From: Paracentrotus lividus
Lineage: Eukaryota > Echinodermata > Echinoidea > Camarodonta > Echinidae
Assembly (NCBI GenBank): GCA_940671915.1
Contig: CALNVZ010003432.1
Coordinates: 11,912,951 to 11,976,950 of the forward strand
DNA: 64,000 bases
Reading direction: 5' to 3'
The notes under the pieces were generated by a model, which was given only the letters and a program-made list of their open reading frames with translations, made no database searches and was not told the origin of the DNA. The position numbers were made by a program, and so were the translations under genes. Every line of letters begins with the position of its first letter. The first letter of the stretch is position 1. Positions 32,144-43,790 of the stretch are shown piece by piece.

Positions 32144-33158
32144 AGACTGTACTTCAGAATACTGTTCCTTTTTCTTTATCAACTGCTGCTGCAGAGAAGT
32201 ATGGACGTTCACATTGAAGAGGAAGTAAACCCTAGAATCAAATTGGTTTTAAGAAGAGCAGAAATTGAAAGAAAAATAAAAGTTGAGATTTGAAGAAATT
32301 CCATCAAAGGATAATAACATTTATAATTAATTAAATTTGGTTTATGTGATGTCATTTACCAGCTGCTCTCCTAGACTTGTATACTGTGCTTTCCATAAAT
32401 CATCATCTTTTAGCAGAATATTAATCATATAATATGTGTATATGATATATAATCAAACTCATGCCTCTATGGAATATATCTATTCCTTCATCAAGAACTA
32501 TGAAAATGACCACTTGATTGAATTTGCAGTACACCACATATATGAAAGTGAAGCTTACAAATGAAATTCACAAAATCAAAAATTTAAACATTCACATCTG
32601 TTCTTGTGATGGATTTTTATCAAACCTTCACTGATATGCGTCCCTCATTTTTCTGCTTCCACAAACACCAATCTAATTTCAGTGTGGACTTTCCTTGTAA
32701 GGAAGAAATTTATGAGGATGGTGTACAAATTTGGGCAATTAAAGGCACCTGATTCAATTTGTCACATGAAAAACAGGATTTCTTAATCTAATGTAATGTA
32801 CAATTGTTTACATATTATGTATTAATAAGTTTATTTTAGATAGTACATTATTTATATAAAAGAATGGCATATACCAATGTTTTAGATAGAATTCCTTTAA
32901 TATGATTCGGTAAAAATTATGATAATTCTGTTCCCTAATCAGTATTATAACATACTGAACATATAAACAGCAAGTCAGTTAAATTTTTATTTTGTAGAAA
33001 AAGGTAAAAGCGTAGCACATTTTAGGAAGAGACTTCTAAAACAAGAAGCACCCAAAATAAACAGTAGGGGGTTAAATGATTGTTTCATTAACCCCAACAA
33101 AATCAAATATTTCAAAAAATTTCTTACCCTTGTACAATGTAAGTGCACATGAACTATG

Positions 33159-33160
<2 letters not shown>

Positions 33161-33200
<40 letters not shown>
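33161..33200. repeat. (CA)20 microsatellite
   Basis: Forty bases of uninterrupted CA dinucleotide. Cys/Val-rich frames on - are by-products. Confidence 0.95.
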
Positions 33201-33202
<2 letters not shown>

Positions 33203-33465
33203 AATTCCATACATGAGACCATTGCAACATTGCAGTAAACACAAAACTTCTTACACATAAAACAAAAACATGCATCAAACTTAGCTGTAAAACCTGCTTG
33301 TAAAAATGTAAATGTACAAATACTGATCAAATATTCCACATACGTCAGACTTTGATGAAAAGCACAAATTTTAAAAAAGAAGCAAATTGTTATATTAATT
33401 TTTATTGCAAAAAAAAAAAACCCCACACACATTGCAAGTCTAATTAACTTTAATAGTTGTTTGAT

Positions 33466-33647
33466 ACAGTCCACTCCCCTTATAACAAGGAACTCAGGAC
33501 CAAAAACAAATTACATCATTTTCATGAAATCTCAATACACTGAGCTTAATAGGCACAAACACAGTCATACATGTTTGAAAATTGTAGGGAGAATCACCTT
33601 GTTGAAAATCTTGTTACATTTGCATTCGTTAAATGGGAGTCAACTGT
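33466..33647. mobile_element. MITE family A, compact copy with TA duplication
   Basis: The edges ACAGTCCACTCCCCTTATAA and (inverse of right) ACAGTTGACTCCCATTTAAC are inverted repeats, with TA on both sides. About 180 bp. A TA duplication is typical of mariner-type elements. Confidence 0.7.
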
Positions 33648-34495
33648 ACATTACTTTGTTTTTTATGTCATTTAATATGACGATATTGAACTCCCACGAC
33701 CTTTTTTAAAATGTGTAATCAGTACACATGGATCAAAACCAAAATCTCCACACACTCGTAATTACTCCAAATTTACCACTCCTAACACATGCAAACTCAC
33801 GCACCACCTAAAAAGGCAAACCTGAAAAGAGTTTGACTTTGCAGTAGAAATAATATAATTAAACAAGTATTCACCCTCATAATCTATTTTGCTTGTGTTG
33901 ACTCTTCATGACTATCTGTCCACGACTAGGGGCGTATTCTAAAAATGTCCCATCTTTGGTTTTATCATATTGAGCACACACACACACGCACAAAATGTTC
34001 CTTATTCTGTCTTCCACAGTTTCACACTCTCTCGATATCTTCTTTTGTGTAATTAATTAGCCCGTATGTTAATTTTATTATCTGCATAACTATTATTATG
34101 CAATGCTTGCTATGATTATATTTGCACACAGCCTCCTTTTGGTCTTACATTGCAGAAATCAAAATTGTTCAAAAGGCCTTCAACGTGGAATCTGATAGCA
34201 ATAAAGATTTGTTATCTTCAAAACAAATAATAAGGGCGAGTACTTAAAAAGCTGGAAGTGCCAATGCAAATTCATTAAGGACAATATCGGAGCTGCCATA
34301 CATGTATCTCAAAGCGATAAGACAAAAGAAACAACAGTTTTTAGGATACCAACATTACACAATCTTCCATCATTCAAGAGATAAATCAGTTTTTAATTTT
34401 AAAGTATAAAATCTATTTTCTGACTTATATGTTTATGTTTGAAATAGAAGAAGCAACAAGCCAATTTGATTGGCTTACATGGGACTTCCCTGTTG

Positions 34496-34694
34496 CTGTA
34501 TACGCTGAATATTTCGGGGGTGGTTTTATTTTCGCGAATTTCGCGACTTACTGAGTGCGAAAATTTTCACCTCTTGATATGTCTGTACAAAGTGAATGCA
34601 AATACAATAAATCCGCAAAAATATACTCCAGCGAATTCCCCATTTTGAAGCAAAATTGCAAAAACTATGTACGCGAAAAATAAAGCGTATACAG
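34496..34694. mobile_element. 199-bp MITE downstream of HTRA2
   Basis: CTGTATACGCTGAATATTTC at the left is matched in inverse at the right (CTGTATACGCTTTATTTTTC). The interior has TTCGCGAATTTCGCG. It lies about 160 bp beyond the HTRA2 stop, possibly in its 3' UTR. Confidence 0.75.
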
Positions 34695-34699
34695 TACTT

Positions 34700-34770
34700 T
34701 GCTGGCATACCCAGCTGCCAACAATTGATTGATAATGCCAAGGTGGCTCACATACTGTGCAATCACATAC
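34700..34770. repeat. Dispersed repeat, copy 2
   Basis: GCTGGCATACCCAGCTGCCA and so on matches the copy at 10848-10920 over about 50 bp with several differences. Confidence 0.6.
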
Positions 34771-34856
34771 TACATGTACATACAAAAATTATTCTCTGGT
34801 CTATCTGTGTTCTACATTTGTATCATAGTTAGGGGCAGGGTGATGATAATTGTTCT

Positions 34857-35022
34857 TCACTGCGATTCTTCCGGTGTAATGGTCAGTTTCAACGTCTCTT
34901 TGCCTCTGACTGCTGTCACTTTGAGACCTTCCTTGGCCTTGACGCGGTCATAGAGCTCCTGGGAAGACTTGATGGGTTGGTCGTTGATGTGGGTGATGAT
35001 GTCACCAGCTTTCATCCCAGCA
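34857..35022 (-). CDS. HTRA2: HTRA2 last exon, end of PDZ domain
   Basis: Acceptor CACCATACAG. It encodes [40 protein letters not shown] and [14 protein letters not shown] before TGA (34859-34857). Confidence 0.9.
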
Positions 35023-38000
35023 CTGTATGGTGAAGATAAAAAGCAAATAAATTTAATTTAATAATAAGATGTATATTCATTTGATCACCCTAGAATAGTT
35101 TTAATGATCTCAAACTCGATAAAAACCACCCTTCTATGCTTACCGGTACACATACAGTTCGGCCTCAGATCAATGTCATATGTAGCTGACTGTAATCGAT
35201 TGAGCTCAGCTGTACACTATGAATACAGGGCCCTCTTGGAGAACAGTGGTTACCCTGTTTAAATAATACTTTAATAATAATAATAATAATAACTAGAACT
35301 GCAATCGTTGACATGAACGATGTGCGTGCATTGACGCCTTGACTAAAATATTTCAAGGACTATTAGAATTTAAACGCATATTTTTAAATATATTGGGAAA
35401 CGGAAGTAGGCTTTACATATACAAGATCTGTGTGTTAACCGAACACGGTTTGTGTACTACAGTGCAATTTTGAAAACTCCACTTTCCATACTATCCGGCG
35501 TTCACATGGTTCTGTCAAATTTGCAATTACTAGGCAAGCGGGTATAATGGCTCCTACAAAAACGTGATTTACTCTGAATTTTCTGTGACAACCTATATCA
35601 TATATGGTATCAATGGAAAGGCAATTTCAATGCGGGCATTTTGATTTCAATTTTAGAAGGAAATATTGAACGACAATGTCGTAATGCCTTGTAACGTAAT
35701 GCATTGAAAATTCGCTATTTTTTGTCCATAACTTTTTGATGACGTCATCAAATTTTACAAAAATTGACAGATAGTTGTGAAATGTATTGATACATATGCC
35801 TGCCAAGTTTCAAGTCCCTAGATTGAATATTCGCAATTTTAGGGGAAGTTAAACTTGATTTCCTGGCATTGATAATTTTTTACATTCCACAACATTTTTG
35901 AGCAATTTGGTCAATGAATCGACGTATTTTTCTTTACATTGCTGGAAAGGACATAGTCTGAACTACCTAAATCCAAAAAAGGGTACGGTTTTAACAAGGC
36001 ACAACGCAGATGCAGCCCCTTGGATTTTAGCCAAATTTTGAAACTTTAGAGGGCGCTATTTACATTTTGCGTATTTACTGGAGCGTGAAACGTTTGGGGT
36101 GTGTGCACATTTATTAGAATAACATGCCCTGAAAATTTGAAGCAAAATGGAATTGATTTCAAGAAGTTATAGCCATTTTTGTGTGTTTTTAGTCACAATT
36201 TTTTATTTCATAACGGAGTTGATTTTTGAAATTAATTTAAAATATGAAGATATTTTTTAAATGAAAAGTGAGTGGACGCATATGAAAGGCAAACTCATAG
36301 ACTATTTAATGGATTTTGTTAGAAGTCTGTAGTGTTTATAACAACATAGATATGGAGGCTGGAAAACATGGCTTTCAGATGGCCTAAAATTGACAAAATG
36401 GCGGATGGACGGTCATGGATGAGTGATTTTGGAAAATAAAATGTCAGGGGATCAATAGTGGATCATAGAGGATGTGTGTATGAAGTTTGAACGAATTTGG
36501 TTGAGCGATAGGACCTGGGGAGGGATAACAAGGTTCACGTGTTTTTGTGGAAGAACAAGAAGAAGACAGAAAAGGAATATTGAACGATAACATAGCATTG
36601 TCGCTAGAGCGTCAATGCAATAATGGAAATGATGTCATTTGATTGCAATCAACTGTGATGCTGATCTCAGGCCTAACTGTATTTAAAGATTATTTACTAA
36701 AGAAATGTATTGAAATAAGCAATTCTATGTGATTTTTATTTATTTTTTTTTTATTTTTACATGTTAAAAACACCGTGACATTTTGAACTCATTGACCATA
36801 AGTCTAATAGGTCAATCTTCAGATGCTTACAAATGATTGAAAGTAAAAGTAGGTTAAATTTGCCTTAATTTTTCTCAACTTATCAGGGTGACAAGGTATA
36901 ATCCTTGATATTATTGATCCAAAAAATGAAATAAGGCTCATTAATCTAAAAGTGAATTAGGGTTTTTTACAAATCAATTTCCCCTAAAAAATCTAGACAA
37001 TTCTCCAATGCATAACTTACACTTGCGCTGGAGACCCAATGGTGATCCTGTAGACAAGCACACCATGGCTAACATTGGGAAAGTCTGGCGCCCTCTGTCG
37101 GAGGTCAAAGATGAGACTAGGGGTCAAGGAGAGCATTGTGATTCCAATGTAGCCCTGCTTGCCTGTAGAGGGCGTAGTTACCACCGGAGCTTGTGGTTTG
37201 GGTTTGCCAAACCATCCTCCACCTCCGCTAGATGCTGATTGCAAGAAAATAATTTATTGAAAAATATAACATTTAAAGACTAAAGCTTGGCTTACATTTG
37301 GTCTACGATCATCACAGGGAGAGTGACCTTAAAGGGGACCAATACCCAAGGAAATAATCATTTTTATAAGAAAGCACAATCAGAGGAGCAATTTTAAAAA
37401 AGTTTCATCAAAATCGGTTATAAAATAAGAAAGTTATGGAAGTTTGAAAAGTCTCGTTTTACCTTCTATGGGGATCCTCAAACTGGCAACATCGGCTTCA
37501 AAATGGCCGATTTTATGGACAACTCTCCATTGGTTTTGTACACAAATTTTCAGATTTTCCCCATTTTCTTTCAAAATATGTCTTACCTCCTTCTGAGCTC
37601 AATATATGTTGTGTGAAATATATTTTCCCATGACATATTTTGAGCTCAGAAGTAAATAAGACATATTTTGAAAGAAAACGGGGAAAATCTGAAAATCTGT
37701 GTACAAAACCAATGGAGAGTTGTCCATAAAATCAGCCATTTTGAAGCTGATGTAGCCAATTTGAGGATCCCCATAGAAGGTAAAACAAGACTTTTCAAAC
37801 TTCCATAACTCTCTTATTTTATAACCGATTTTGATGAAACCTTTTTTAGATTGCTCCTCTCATTATTCTCTTTCCTATGAAAGTGATTATTTCCTTGGGT
37901 ATTGGTTTCCTTTAATAGTTTAGGAGCCTATGGTCATCATATATCCTTTGTGTGCAAAGGGGGGGGGGGGTGCATGCATACCGGTAAATTGATTGTATTC

Positions 38001-40426
38001 ATTTCATCACACAATCACCCTCGGATGATCAAACGATTTCAAGATCATCATAGCCTCTACGTTAATTTGTGATTATCATTTTGTTTAATTTCCAGTTATG
38101 CAACACCCTTTTTGTGAAATACCCATTTGGTCTAATGCCACGTAGATACATTAAAATGTATTGGTAATGACCCATTTTATTTTGACAAAATGGAAAAAAT
38201 AAGTAGACTAAGGGACATTTAGAGCATATGTTAAATAACATGTAGCCCTAGTGAGTATTAAACCAAGCAATAATTAAACCAAACAGGCATTAGACCAAAC
38301 TGATAGTAGACCAAATGGGTTTAGCCGACTTAACGTCGGACAATCAGAGAATTTGACCATCTGCAAATAAACTAAGTGGATATAAAGCGAACCGGTGATA
38401 GAACAGCACTTACCTTTGATCTGCTTCTGTACCTTATCCACAAAGTCTCTAGCATGATCGATAGGAATGGCAAATGAGATCCCTGAGGTCACCTTCATGG
38501 TGTTGATACCGATGGCTTCACCGTCCAAGTTCACCAACGGTCCACCGGAATTACCGACCTAAAAATGACAGGAAACAGAAGTTAGGATAAATTGAACCAT
38601 CACATAAAAATATCGAAGTGATTTGTCATTTTTTTAAAAATTAATGGGAGAGTCACATAATCCTGATAAGGTGCTTGAATCCTGGCCCACTTCACAAAAG
38701 TCTTTAAGAAAGATAGTCGGCACTCTCAAATCAAATGATGTAAATGCCTGTACAGGCAGGAAGAAATTTTTTTAATGCTGTGTGTGTGCCTTTATATCAG
38801 GATAAGCCTCCCTTAGCCTGGTAATAATGAGTCAACACAAGCGCTGAGAAACACCTAGGTTGATATTGTATTAAGCGCGATATAAATGCCATCTATATTC
38901 CTTATTGTTTAAGAAAATTCTTCTTCCGTACCCTACGACGAGTGTGGCAAATCCTCCTCGTTTGGTTCCTAACGGGACGTTGAGGAGTATACAAGAAGAA
39001 GAACGTCTTGTCAGATGAGACATTTGTCAAATGCCCAGGATTAAAAATGTGTACTTTGTGACCAACAATCTGGCAACTCTACTAGACCTATGCCCTGTAA
39101 CATAAAATAAATACTATCAATCTTATGATTGATTGGAACTTTTATAACACAGCTTACCATAGACTTACGAGTAATGTCATTTGTAAGATCGACGTATCTT
39201 TTATGTTACAAGGCACGGGATATGTTCTATTTGCTGCATTTGCTATTTGTTAACCAACAATAACTCACATTTATAGCAGCATCTGTCTTTATGTAGTCGA
39301 TTCCTTTGTTTTCATCAGACTTATTATGGTTTATTCTATTTGCAGCATTTAGTATTTGCTAACAAGCAATAGAAACTCACATTTATAGCAGCATCTGTCT
39401 GTATGTAATCGATGCCTTTGTTTAGACCTAGCTCCCTACTAGTCCTGCAAACAGTACTGATGATGCCAGCCGTGATGGTGTTGCTAAGCGACAGAGGACT
39501 CCCCATGGCTATTACCCATTCCCCAGGTCGGGCAGCTGATGAGTTTCCCATTCGCATTGTTGGCAGGTTATCCTATGCATTAGCAAAATTGATAAATGAA
39601 AAGAAGGGCACATTCCTGGTTAGTTTATAACATAAAGGCCAGTATTCTCGAAAGGTGACTAAAGTTAGTAGGCCTTCTAAATACGTATTAAGTAGGCCTT
39701 GCTATTCTTCAAACAATAGCAAGGCCTACTTAATAGGTATTTATTAGGGTTACGAACTTTACTCACCCTTCAAGAATACCAGCCAAATGCTTTCATAAAC
39801 ATATATTGCTTATTAAAATAAGACATCATAATATTACAAGTGTACCACAATATTTATTTGAACAATGAAGGAAACTGACCAGAAACATAATATGAAAAAA
39901 TGAGGGAAAAATGGGGTACCATCAGGATTCGAACCAGAGACCTCCTTGTTAAAATATTTAGTAGGCTCAAAAGCTTACAACTTTAAACTAACTGTCACAT
40001 CAGGAGGAGGGTAAAACAGAAAAATTACAACACATGAGATTAACAAAAAATTTATATTTGCTTAAGTGTGTAACACAAATTAACTTCACTTTAATAGTCT
40101 TTTTTTTTAAACCCACTGAAAAATTATTGCTTCCTGTATTAATCTATTGGAAGGTAAGAATTCAGCCGTCAACTGGATTAAAAAATCAGGAAGTCATATG
40201 ACCTACCTTAGTCTCTATCTTGAGCAATGCCAAGTCCGACACGGGGTCAACAGCAATGACCTCACCATCCAGTAGTCTACCATCATAGAGCTTAACTTTC
40301 ACCGACTGCTTCCCTAGTCTCTTATTAGCTACCACATGGGCATTGGTCAAGATGAGACCATCTGGGCTGACGATGAATCCCGAGCCATTAGAAACAGGTC
40401 CAACCACGCCTCTTTGGAATGGATGC
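34857..40426 (-). CDS. HTRA2: HTRA2/Omi serine protease (3' five coding exons; N-terminus missing)
   Basis: Exons on -: 40426-40207, 39572-39381, 38558-38414, 37234-37021 and 35022-34857, 937 nt in consistent phase, 311 visible residues. The family is a trimeric HtrA protease of the mitochondrial intermembrane space, acting in protein quality control and, when released, in cell death. The triad is intact: His30 (LTNAHVV), Asp64 (PVSDLALLK), Ser141 (GNSGGPLVN), counting visible residues. The PDZ domain starts at YIGIT (about 214) and runs to the end ([13 protein letters not shown]). [16 protein letters not shown] and [18 protein letters not shown] are closer to HTRA2 than to HTRA1/3. The targeting peptide, membrane segment and IAP-binding motif lie in or beyond the N gap. 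No break is seen in the visible part. Confidence 0.9.
35290..36626. mobile_element. Second Helentron/HINE-like candidate (HTRA2 last intron)
   Basis: The subterminal word TGCATTGACGC at the left (about 35328) recurs inverted as GCGTCAATGCA at the right (36609-36619). The right copy is half of a hairpin (36595-36618): GCATTGTCGC, loop TAGA, GCGTCAATGC, one mismatch. A (TAA)n run precedes the left end. The interior is non-coding. Element limits are approximate. Confidence 0.5.
37021..37234 (-). CDS. HTRA2: HTRA2 exon, linker and start of PDZ domain
   Basis: Acceptor TTGCAATCAG, donor GTAAGT. A Gly/Pro-rich linker ([16 protein letters not shown]) is followed by [20 protein letters not shown] and [18 protein letters not shown]. 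It ends in phase 2. Confidence 0.9.
37329..37915. mobile_element. Palindromic TTAA element, copy 2 (HTRA2 intron)
   Basis: TTAA on both edges with the same ends and near-identical sequence to 16487-17057. It retains TAATCATTTTTATAAGAAA near the left end, which copy 1 lacks. Two very similar copies 20 kb apart suggest recent movement. Confidence 0.87.
37970..38345. repeat. Intronic repeat, inverse copy of 6893-7005
   Basis: Positions 38225-38345 read on - as GGTTTGGTTTAAT / GGTCTACTATCAGTTTGGTC, matching the copy in LRRC27 intron 4. CCCATTTGGTCTAATG at about 38124 pairs with ACCAAATGGGT at 38313, so this copy may be a foldback element. Confidence 0.55.
38414..38558 (-). CDS. HTRA2: HTRA2 exon with catalytic Ser
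   Basis: Acceptor ATTTTTAG, donor GTAAGT. It encodes [20 protein letters not shown] then [19 protein letters not shown]. The Ser of GNSGGP is the nucleophile. Confidence 0.92.
39224..39423 (-). repeat. Tandem duplication of the end of an HTRA2 exon
   Basis: Two roughly 88-bp units about 110 bp apart: 39333-39423 includes the true exon end and donor; 39224-39312 is a second copy in the intron. In the exon-like part only 4 of 44 positions differ, and the GTGAGT donor is kept. Confidence 0.85.
39381..39572 (-). CDS. HTRA2: HTRA2 exon, protease core
   Basis: 192 nt, phase 0 both ends; acceptor TGCATAG, donor GTGAGT. It encodes [39 protein letters not shown] and [19 protein letters not shown]. 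Its 3' 43 bp and donor are duplicated 110 bp downstream. Confidence 0.9.
39637..39784. mobile_element. 148-bp palindromic MITE (HTRA2 intron)
   Basis: Ends GGCCAGTATTCTCGAAAGGT and inverse GGCTGGTATTCTTGAAGGGT. At the centre AAGTAGGCCTTGCTATT and AATAGCAAGGCCTACTT form a perfect 17-bp stem around an 8-nt loop. Confidence 0.85.
39872..39960 (-). repeat. SINE fragment in HTRA2 intron
   Basis: GAAACTGACCAGAAACATAA and GGATTCGAACCAGAGACCTC (B box on -) match the SINE at 15110-15330. The A-box part is missing. Confidence 0.7.
40207..40426 (-). CDS. HTRA2: HTRA2 exon with catalytic His and Asp
   Basis: Read on -, acceptor CCCCCTGTAG sits immediately beside the N gap; donor GTAGGT. It begins in phase 2 and encodes [17 protein letters not shown], then [12 protein letters not shown] and [16 protein letters not shown]. 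First recoverable exon. Confidence 0.87.
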
Positions 40427-40436
40427 CTACAGGGGG

Positions 40437-40953
40437 NNNNNNNNNNNNNNNNNNNNNNNNNNNNNNNNNNNNNNNNNNNNNNNNNNNNNNNNNNNNNNNN
40501 NNNNNNNNNNNNNNNNNNNNNNNNNNNNNNNNNNNNNNNNNNNNNNNNNNNNNNNNNNNNNNNNNNNNNNNNNNNNNNNNNNNNNNNNNNNNNNNNNNNN
40601 NNNNNNNNNNNNNNNNNNNNNNNNNNNNNNNNNNNNNNNNNNNNNNNNNNNNNNNNNNNNNNNNNNNNNNNNNNNNNNNNNNNNNNNNNNNNNNNNNNNN
40701 NNNNNNNNNNNNNNNNNNNNNNNNNNNNNNNNNNNNNNNNNNNNNNNNNNNNNNNNNNNNNNNNNNNNNNNNNNNNNNNNNNNNNNNNNNNNNNNNNNNN
40801 NNNNNNNNNNNNNNNNNNNNNNNNNNNNNNNNNNNNNNNNNNNNNNNNNNNNNNNNNNNNNNNNNNNNNNNNNNNNNNNNNNNNNNNNNNNNNNNNNNNN
40901 NNNNNNNNNNNNNNNNNNNNNNNNNNNNNNNNNNNNNNNNNNNNNNNNNNNNN
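40437..40953. other. Assembly gap (517 N)
   Basis: Unsequenced bases. The upstream HTRA2 exon(s) may lie here. Open frames crossing it are meaningless. Confidence 0.99.
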
Positions 40954-41039
40954 GTCCAGACGCCTTTTCCAGATAACTTGTTGTCACTTGTGGTTCCTAT
41001 CGCGATGTGTTGCCAACTTTGAAACTCTGTCCTGTCATG

Positions 41040-41100
41040 ACCTGGGAGGGGGGGGGGGTTGGGGAGGGCGGGGGGCGGGGTGGGGGGAGGGGGGGGGCGT
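41040..41100. repeat. G-rich low-complexity tract beside the gap
   Basis: About 50 of 60 bases are G in runs of 3-12. It could form G-quadruplexes and may explain the failed assembly next to it. Confidence 0.7.
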
Positions 41101-41939
41101 TTCAGCCCAAAAAGCTATCCACAATAAAAATATTGGTGTATCTCGTACCGGCTTCTCAGTACCCAAAATAAATTTGTTCTAAATTAATATTCATTTGGTT
41201 GGGCATGGTCTCAAGCTTCGGACTGAATAACCCCTACATTTTTATCATAGTTTTTTATTTATCCTTAACGTCATATTTCATTTTTGCATGCCTTAAATCA
41301 TATATCTTGCATGAATGCATTTGAATTTGTTGATTCAAGGAAAACGAGAATGCAGCTCCCATTTCCAGGTAAATAGCAAAATTGGCCATGATAGTATAAT
41401 TGACCAATTTACATGCATTGAAAAAATAAGAATCAAAAACCAATCATTGGCCAAATACCTGAACCCGAAAATTTTTCTTAGCTAATTTTTTTTGAGTGCC
41501 ATTCATGGTTAACATAAATGTTATGGAAGGGCACACACTGGGACAACAAATTCATTACACCTCTGAAGTGTACACTGCTACCAGGGTATTTAAGTTACTG
41601 TTATGTTATTCTTAAAAATTTTTTTAGCTGTGAAAAAGTATTGGAATACTCTATCGATTCATTTGGCATGATATTGAATATTAATATAATTTCTTTCCTG
41701 GATGTCGAAAGAAAGGAGCACCATGACGTGAAGATAAGGGGATATTAAGGTAAGGAGTAATAAGTAAACAGCCACATTCGTCACCATTCTGACATCCCAC
41801 CACCCCCCCCCGAAAAAAAATAAACACGCCCAAATATAAAGAAAGAAAGACACACAAAACACAGCCCTGTCTTTTATCATAAAGAAAGAAAAAGACACAC
41901 AAACACAGCTATGTCTTTATCAAATAAGCACGTAGGAAT

Positions 41940-43390
41940 ATTAAAAATCAGAGGAGTTTAATAGAGTAGATGCGGAGAGAGAGGAATGAAAGAGGAATAG
42001 AATAGAGAAGAGGAGGTGGAAGGACAATAAAGAAGAGAAAGAAGAGAGAGAGAGAACGTCGAGAGGAGAAAGGAGAGAGACTCGAGGGAAGAGAGAGAGA
42101 GAGAAAGCAGAAAGAGCGTAACGGATATACAACTGTAAATCTCCGCACATAATAAAACTGACAATATATATAAGGCAGGACATAGTTTAATATCTCAAAA
42201 ATCTAGATAATATAACATAAAATACATCAATAACACCGACAGTCAAAAATAATATTAGACTAATATTCTAGTAGATGACTTGGGCGAGAGAATGAGATAT
42301 ACTAATGGCGAGATGACGTATAGAGAAATAATTGGAGCGTGAGGGAGGGGAAGAGGGTGAAAGGAAAGTAGTAAAAGAGACAATCAAAAGAATTAGTAGA
42401 GAGAGAGAAAGAGCAATATACATTTGAATAATACAGAGAATGGACTTCAGATGGCGACTTAATATCTCACAAATCTTTAAAAAATCAACATTTTCAATCA
42501 ATATAAGTATATGTTTAAGAATAGCACAAATATGAAATTAAATTTGAACTTTACATAACAACACGTTTCAGAATAATCATTAATATAGAATTAAATTGAT
42601 CAAGTCTTACAATTAGTAACTAAAACTAATGTAATATTATACTAATATATCATTAAAGATAGAGATCAAGATATAAGAAGTTGAGGGAATAGAAAAGAGA
42701 AGAGGCTCAATGGAAGAAGATGAGGACAGGGCGGAAGATTGAGAAATTAGAAATTGGGATACACATATTTTTGATACAATAAACCGTTACAAGATTATAT
42801 ACATGATTATCCTAATAATATCATAAAGATGAAATCAAGATACAAGAGAGTGAATAACACTAGAGAGGTGGGATAATAGAAGAGATGGAGATGGGGCGGA
42901 GATTGAAATAGAAATTATTGGGACACATATACCGTTAATATTAAATATAAAACATCTATCATGAGTAGTTACAATATTCTATGATGCCGTATCAATGGAC
43001 CTGTGGCGATCATGTTGTTTCCAAACTCTCTGTCTCCATCGCCTCATGCATTATAACTGTATCTCTCATCTTCTACCACTCTCCTCTACTTCCCAACGTT
43101 GCTCTTACCAGCCATTTCTCTTCGAAAACTACCTACATCCACAGTATTCTTTTCGTCTCCGCATACTGCTTACCTCCCTCATTCACTCCACTCCTCTATA
43201 TGATGGTGCAAATGTCACTTCTATGTCCATCGGTATTGGAGTATGGAAAATGATATAAAGAAAAAAGAAATAACAAACAAATATATGAACAATAACAATC
43301 ATATAATAATATTCACGGAATGGAAAAAGATTCGCTGACAAGCCCATCACCATCACCTCCAATCACTCAAACCAACCCCGCCATTTCTAA
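41940..43390. other. Block of GA-rich then CT-rich sequence
   Basis: Line 42001-42060 has 22 G and 3 C, mostly GA. Positions about 43020-43210 switch to CT-rich. No gene is supported; the purine/pyrimidine-rich frames are by-products. Confidence 0.6.
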
Positions 43391-43439
43391 TTCAGCACAC
43401 ACACAAGACACACACAGCATCGTGGTAATCGGTCATGCG

Positions 43440-43790
43440 GAGACACGTAGTAATCTACCGATAGCGTATAAACCGTAGTCCATATGACCGTGGAGCTAGA
43501 GCTAGCAGAGGCGCAGCTAGCAGAGGCTAGCGCCGATCGATTTTGGCATAGGCGTTGCTGGGCGGGCGCGGCGGCTGCCTCGCAATTCTTAGTACTCAGG
43601 CAATAGGAACTATAAACACAGCCCCGTTTGCCGGTGTTTCGGAGAAGCGACGTGGCTGGAAGACTTTTGTTGTACTGTTTTTCTTTTCTACCATAACATT
43701 TCGACGACAGTCCCATCTGACGTCCACTATTTTACACCAGAAGCAGAATATTAGCCATCACGATGGCCACACCTGGTTTGGTGGATATTT
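43440..43790 (+). other. Balanced, CpG-containing island; possible promoter and first exon
   Basis: Unlike its neighbours this stretch has normal base balance, CpGs and repeated GAGCTAGAGCTAGCAGAGGC words. ACGATGG at 43760 is a good start context and opens MATPGLVDIFVV on +, but the frame runs into GT-rich sequence at once. It might be the 5' end of a gene; the evidence is thin. Confidence 0.2.

Noticed and set aside
32987-33474. Cys/Val-rich minus-strand proteins
   Set aside because: Produced by the (CA)20 microsatellite.
37017-37238. Plus-strand frame opposite the HTRA2 PDZ exon
   Set aside because: Shadow of the real minus-strand exon, which has matching splice sites and strong family similarity.
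40336-41182. Open frames of 185-279 codons crossing the N gap
   Set aside because: Most codons are N; they are not evidence of a protein.
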